From: an uncultured Croceitalea sp.
GTDB lineage: Bacteria > Bacteroidota > Bacteroidia > Flavobacteriales > Flavobacteriaceae
Reading direction: 5' to 3'
Assembly: GCA_947503285.1 (NCBI GenBank)
Contig: CANNDD010000002.1
Span: 620,001 to 684,000, forward strand
Length of the DNA: 64,000 nt
This document shows, piece after piece, positions 60,036 to 64,000 of this stretch. The notes below the pieces were generated by a model that saw nothing but the letters and a program-made list of their open reading frames with translations, ran no database searches and had not been told where the DNA came from. Made by a program: the position numbers and the translations under genes. Numbering within the stretch: the stretch's first letter is position 1; the number at the start of each line of letters is the position of its first letter.

Positions 60036-62288
60036 CTAGAACCAATAGCCAACGCTAAAGAATACTTGGCTATCATTGAGTTGTGGGGTCCAAGAATAAT
60101 ACACCTGTACCGGACCTAAAAACGACTCCAGGCCATAGCCTACCCCAAAGCCTGAAAAATCAGGTGCGGTGAACCAATCTCCGGTTCTAAAAAGATCATC
60201 AGCTACGTTGGCTACATTTGCGGTAAATAATAAATGGTTCTTTGGGGCCAATTCATAATCCAATCGTGAATAGGCCTTTACGTAACTATTACCGGGCAAA
60301 CTCAAAAAATCATAGCCAAAAAATGGCATGAAGTTGTTAATGGTTACACCACCAAACCCACCCAATACGAAATCAAATGAGGTGACTGAAGATGATCCCA
60401 GCTTGAACCCTCCCTCGGTCTCTAGATTGATCGCTAAATTTGGGACAATCGTAATCGCCGTACCGAGTCGTCCCTTAGCTATTGAAAACTCCCTGAAGTT
60501 TTCATTGAAATCGGATGAGAGTAAATAGAAGTGAAAATCCCCATCGAAGAACAACCCTTTGGTTGGAAAATATTTATCATTATAGGTATCAAAGGTTAGT
60601 CGCCCATAGGTGCTCAAGTAATGGCTATCCTCAAAAAAAGTGCGTTCATTCGAAGTAGGTTGAAACGGCATAGCGTCTTCTTGAATGACGGTATTATTTA
60701 AAGTTCGGGTAGTGTATCGTAATAATTTGTGTTCTAAGCCTAAACTAAAAGCAAATTCCTCACGCAAAACGGTTTGCAAGTAGATTTGATTGGTAAAGTC
60801 GGTTACATCAAGATTGATCTCGCCGATATTGGGGTCATCAAGCACATCAAAATTATCGCGGATGAGGTCAAAATCAATTTCTTCATTGAATTCGTTAAAT
60901 GTAGAATTGATACCAAAACTCCAATAAAATCCCTTATCGATATAATATTGCAAGTTGTAACGTATGTTGTCACCTACGATAAGGTCAAAAGACGCTACGT
61001 CGTCTTTCATGAAAAGGTTTTTTCGCGTAAGGTTTATCAATGCGGAACTCTTGTACAGATCATCGTAATGGGCCCCCATCTTGATAAACATTTTGGTGGG
61101 TTTTTCTTTCAGGTTTAAGATAAGATCAGTGCCCAGCCCGTTCGAAACCAGTTTATATCGAATGGCCTTGAAGTTTCCAGTTGCCGATAAATTGCTAATA
61201 CCTTGCCGAAGGTTCGAGAAAGAAATTTTTTCGGCCAGATTAAAGCGAAGCTTACCTTTTATATAGCCCCTAGTGTAGGTCTCATTACCGATGATGACCA
61301 ATCGGTTTATGGTCAAACTGTCTTGCACACTGGCCGTTCTTTTAGTATCGTTAGGTTCAGGTTGCTGTTGGGCAAGCGCCACAAGTGCATCCCAGTTTTC
61401 CCTGGCCGCACGCTCGCCACTTTCAATGATTTCAGGCCCTTTTTCAAAGTCTATGACTGAAAAATCCTCAATATTCGGTTTGATATAAAGATTGGTCTGC
61501 TTCCTTTTTTTGACCATATCATTTACGGTACGGTAGTTGTTTATTTGTAGCAGTATTTCAGTGGCCGACGACAACGATTCCCTATTTGCAAGGGCATCTT
61601 GAACATCGACGCCGATAATGATATCTGCCCCAAGTGCTTTGACCTCATTGATGGGGTAGTTATTGACCACGCCCCCATCTATCAGTATTTTGCCATCTAC
61701 TTCTGAAGGTTCGAATAGTGAGGGAAACGTGCCGCTTGCCATAATAGCCTCTGGCAAATAGCCTTTGTTGAGTAAAATAGGTTCACCGGTCTCTACATTA
61801 GTGGCAATACATAAAAATGGAATGGGAAGTTTATTAAAGTCTTGTACGTCTTTTACATGGTAGAGTAGTCTGACAAACTCACTATAAATGTTTTGTCCGC
61901 CCGAGATACCTTGAGGAAAGCTTACCTTGAAATTGTCAAAGGGAAGACTGAGTGCATATCTTTCTGAATCATCTTTTTCGTAAAACGTTTTGGCGCTTCT
62001 GGGCACATTATCTTGTATCAGGTTTGGAAAATCGGTAGTCTTGAAGATGGAGTCAAGTTCTTTGGCCGAATATCCTGATGCATAGAGGGCCCCAACGATT
62101 GCTCCCATACTGGTGCCTCCGATATAGTCGATTTTGATGCCTGCTTCTTCAATAACCTTCAATACGCCAATATGGGCCAACCCTTTGGCACCACCACCAC
62201 TTAGCACTAGACCGATCTTAGGCCCGTCTTGAGCCCGAACAAAGTTGAGCAGGCCGAATACTACTAGAACTATTATTTTCTTTGACAT
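60036..62288 (-). CDS. Patatin-like phospholipase with POTRA and beta-barrel
   Basis: 750 residues. A signal peptide (to about 19) is followed by a patatin domain with oxyanion GGGAKG (31-36), the nucleophile in GTSMG (S60) and the catalytic Asp in DGGVVNNYP (D204). A POTRA-like domain follows (about 322-400, NRLVIIGNETYTRGYIKGKL), then a 16-strand barrel of the BamA/surface antigen type (400-750) ending in FFSVGYWF with terminal Phe. This is the PlpD (type Vd autotransporter-like) arrangement, a lipase held at or released from the outer membrane. It starts 9 nt after uvrC. Confidence 0.9.
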   Translation of the reverse strand: MSKKIIVLVVFGLLNFVRAQDGPKIGLVLSGGGAKGLAHIGVLKVIEEAGIKIDYIGGTSMGAIVGALYASGYSAKELDSIFKTTDFPNLIQDNVPRSAKTFYEKDDSERYALSLPFDNFKVSFPQGISGGQNIYSEFVRLLYHVKDVQDFNKLPIPFLCIATNVETGEPILLNKGYLPEAIMASGTFPSLFEPSEVDGKILIDGGVVNNYPINEVKALGADIIIGVDVQDALANRESLSSATEILLQINNYRTVNDMVKKRKQTNLYIKPNIEDFSVIDFEKGPEIIESGERAARENWDALVALAQQQPEPNDTKRTASVQDSLTINRLVIIGNETYTRGYIKGKLRFNLAEKISFSNLRQGISNLSATGNFKAIRYKLVSNGLGTDLILNLKEKPTKMFIKMGAHYDDLYKSSALINLTRKNLFMKDDVASFDLIVGDNIRYNLQYYIDKGFYWSFGINSTFNEFNEEIDFDLIRDNFDVLDDPNIGEINLDVTDFTNQIYLQTVLREEFAFSLGLEHKLLRYTTRTLNNTVIQEDAMPFQPTSNERTFFEDSHYLSTYGRLTFDTYNDKYFPTKGLFFDGDFHFYLLSSDFNENFREFSIAKGRLGTAITIVPNLAINLETEGGFKLGSSSVTSFDFVLGGFGGVTINNFMPFFGYDFLSLPGNSYVKAYSRLDYELAPKNHLLFTANVANVADDLFRTGDWFTAPDFSGFGVGYGLESFLGPVQVYYSWTPQLNDSQVFFSVGYWF

Positions 62289-62297
62289 AGACTGATA

Positions 62298-64000
62298 TCA
62301 ATGAAATGACTCAAAGACTTTTTTTGCTTTTGCCATACCAATGGATTTTGCCAAGGTATCAATTGATGCCTCTCGTATACGTTTCACACTCTTGAATTCT
62401 TTCAAGAGTTGTTCAGCGGTTTTTTCGCCTATGCCCTCAATACCTTCGAGTTCTGAGTTTATGGCCGCGGCACTTCTTTTGTTTCGGTGAAATGTGATGC
62501 CAAAGCGGTGGGCCTCATTGCGTAGCTGCTGAATGATCTTTAAGGTCTCTGATTTTTTATCCAAGTATAAAGGTATGGGATCATCGGGGAAATAAATTTC
62601 CTCTAGTCGTTTGGCAATACCGATTATCGCTATTTTTCTTCGCAAGCCTAAAATATCCAAACTTTTTAAGGCAGAGGACAACTGCCCCTTACCACCGTCG
62701 ATTACAATGAGTTGCGGCAACGATTCGCCTTCGTTCAATAGGCGTTTGTACCTTCGAAAAACCACCTCTTCCATAGATGCGAAATCATCTGGCCCGGTCA
62801 CTGTTTTAATATTGAAGTGACGGTACTCTTTTTTTGAAGGTTTTCCATTTTTAAACACAACACATGCCGCAACAGGATTGCTCCCTTGAATATTCGAGTT
62901 GTCAAAACATTCGATATGTACAGGTTCTTCAGAAAGCCTCAAATCACTTTTCATTTGGGCCATCACCCTTTTCGTATGGCGATCGGGATCGGTGATCTTT
63001 ATTTGTTTGAATCGGTCTTGTCGATAGAACTTGGCATTTCGAATTGACAAATCGAGTAACTTTCTTTTATCGCCAAGTTTAGGGAGTGTGATTTTCAAGT
63101 TCTCATCAAGTTCTACATGGAAAGGGAGGTAAATTTCTTTTGATACGGACTTAAAACGTTGTCTGATCTCAACTATGGCCAGCTGTAGCAATTCCGCATC
63201 GGTCTCGTCGAGCTTTTTCTTCACCTCTAAAGTGTGCGACCTGATAATGGAACCATGCGAAACTTGCAAATAATTGACATAGCCATATGATTCGTCGGAA
63301 AAAATGGAAAAAACATCGACATCGCTGATTTTTGGATTTACAATAGTCGATTTCACCTGATAACTTTCAAGCACTTCGATTTTTTCTTTGATGCGTTGCG
63401 CTTTTTCAAATTCCATCTCAGCGGCAAGCGCTTTCATTTGATGTTTGAAGTATTGTAATGAACTCTTGAAATTTCCTTTGATGATGTCACGTATATCATC
63501 GATTTGCTTGTGGTAGGCATCGGCCGATTGTAGTCCCTCGCAGGGCCCTTTGCAATTGCCTAAATGAAATTCGAGGCAACGCTTGTACTTGCCGGCACTT
63601 ATTTTTTCATGCAACAGATCGTAATTACAGGTTCTGAGCGGATAGACACTTCTGATAAGATCAAGCAGCGTTTTGACCGTTTTCATACTGGTATAAGGCC
63701 CAAAGTATTCCGATCCATCCTTGATTACTTTTCTCGTAGGAAAAATTCTTGGAAAACGCTCATTTTTAATACAGATCCAAGGGTATGTCTTATCATCCCT
63801 CAGCAAGACATTATACCTGGGCTGATGTTTTTTAATGAGACTGTTTTCGAGTAAAAGTGCATCAGATTCAGTGGCTACGACAATATGCCTGATAAGATTG
63901 ACTTTTTTGACCATTACTCTGGTCTTGCCATACTCATGTTTTTTTGTAAAATAAGATGAGACACGTTTTTTTAGGTTTTTAGCCTTGCCGACATATAATA
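62298..64000 (-). CDS. uvrC: UvrABC excinuclease subunit C, 5' end outside window
   Basis: Nucleotide excision repair nuclease that makes both incisions. The frame runs to the window edge: reading upstream of the first ATG gives LYVGKAKNLKKRVSSYFTKK, the GIY-YIG N-terminal domain, so the gene continues beyond 64000 and the ATG at 63914 is internal. Downstream are the Cys-rich linker (CLEFHLGNCKGPCEG), the UVR region (QMKALAAEMEFEKAQRIKEK), the RNase H-like domain (IECFDNSNIQGSNPVAACVV, VIDGGKGQLSSALKSL) and the C-terminal HhH pair (EGIEGIGEKTAEQLLKEF). The patatin gene follows after 9 nt. Confidence 0.96.
   Translation of the reverse strand, partial: LYVGKAKNLKKRVSSYFTKKHEYGKTRVMVKKVNLIRHIVVATESDALLLENSLIKKHQPRYNVLLRDDKTYPWICIKNERFPRIFPTRKVIKDGSEYFGPYTSMKTVKTLLDLIRSVYPLRTCNYDLLHEKISAGKYKRCLEFHLGNCKGPCEGLQSADAYHKQIDDIRDIIKGNFKSSLQYFKHQMKALAAEMEFEKAQRIKEKIEVLESYQVKSTIVNPKISDVDVFSIFSDESYGYVNYLQVSHGSIIRSHTLEVKKKLDETDAELLQLAIVEIRQRFKSVSKEIYLPFHVELDENLKITLPKLGDKRKLLDLSIRNAKFYRQDRFKQIKITDPDRHTKRVMAQMKSDLRLSEEPVHIECFDNSNIQGSNPVAACVVFKNGKPSKKEYRHFNIKTVTGPDDFASMEEVVFRRYKRLLNEGESLPQLIVIDGGKGQLSSALKSLDILGLRRKIAIIGIAKRLEEIYFPDDPIPLYLDKKSETLKIIQQLRNEAHRFGITFHRNKRSAAAINSELEGIEGIGEKTAEQLLKEFKSVKRIREASIDTLAKSIGMAKAKKVFESFH

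Noticed and set aside
63914-63914. ATG at 63914 as the start of uvrC
   Set aside because: The frame stays open upstream and encodes the GIY-YIG domain, so the real start lies outside the window.
1-64000. tRNA, rRNA, CRISPR array, riboswitch, insertion sequence or prophage
   Set aside because: No cloverleaf, regular repeat array, transposase, integrase or structural phage gene was seen; a covariance search could still find a small RNA.

Overview
The window is about 64 kb of gene-dense chromosome from a member of the Flavobacteriaceae (Bacteroidota), probably a marine genus of the Maribacter/Zobellia/Arenibacter type. The evidence is low to moderate G+C, few Shine-Dalgarno sites, sigma-A promoters of the flavobacterial kind (TTG, about 20 nt, TAnnTTTG), a complete Bat aerotolerance operon, two TonB-dependent receptors with carboxypeptidase-regulatory N-termini, and many tightly packed minus-strand operons. 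I found no rRNA, tRNA, CRISPR array, insertion sequence, phage or recognisable defence island. Most of the content is core metabolism and envelope biology.

Layout. 1-4.7 kb: the end of a CYTH-domain gene, an AEC permease, a Tat-exported HisC-like aminotransferase, and a SulP transporter with an unknown 131-residue partner. 4.9-8.3 kb: pheS, then a SulP transporter followed by a beta-carbonic anhydrase, which looks like a bicarbonate uptake/hydration pair. 8.3-17.8 kb: one long minus-strand operon (moxR, DUF58, a two-TM protein, batA, batB, batC, batD, batE) and a small secreted protein. 18-20.8 kb: an aldo/keto reductase, an SDR and an AlbA_2-like protein. 20.8-23.6 kb: amylosucrase and fructokinase (sucrose use). 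23.8-27.1 kb: metallophosphoesterase, acyl-ACP desaturase, then a membrane HhH protein and an OmpA-like protein. 27.1-27.5 kb: a 402-bp gap with three hairpins and an orphan terminator, a possible small RNA. 27.5-32.4 kb: a Tat-exported sugar isomerase-like protein, an HAAO/DUF1304/ALDH7 cluster, a CAP-domain lipoprotein and CvpA.

32.5-37.3 kb: two small genes, then convergent and overlapping glpD and gpsA, and a duplicated-domain lipoprotein followed by repeats. 37.3-39.2 kb: a divergent AraC regulator/PhyH dioxygenase pair with a palindrome placed like an activator site. 39.4-44 kb: a CotH-like secreted protein, a PafA-type alkaline phosphatase and a third SulP transporter. 44-46.9 kb: an operon of small secreted or stress-like proteins downstream of a cytochrome c lipoprotein. 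47-54.9 kb: a TonB receptor divergent from a secreted EEP nuclease/phosphatase, a REPIN-like repeat pair, a small membrane protein and an Oar-like TonB receptor. 55-59.7 kb: DUF3108, tryptophan 2,3-dioxygenase, an M23 peptidase and pgi. 60-64 kb: uvrC (its 5' end lies outside the window) followed by a patatin/POTRA/beta-barrel protein.

The least explained signals are non-coding. A conserved AAGTTT...TTGGTT box lies just 5' of four intrinsic terminators. One of these terminators ends no visible gene. An inverted pair of C/G-rich palindromes fills the space between two convergent genes and supplies the last codons of one of them.
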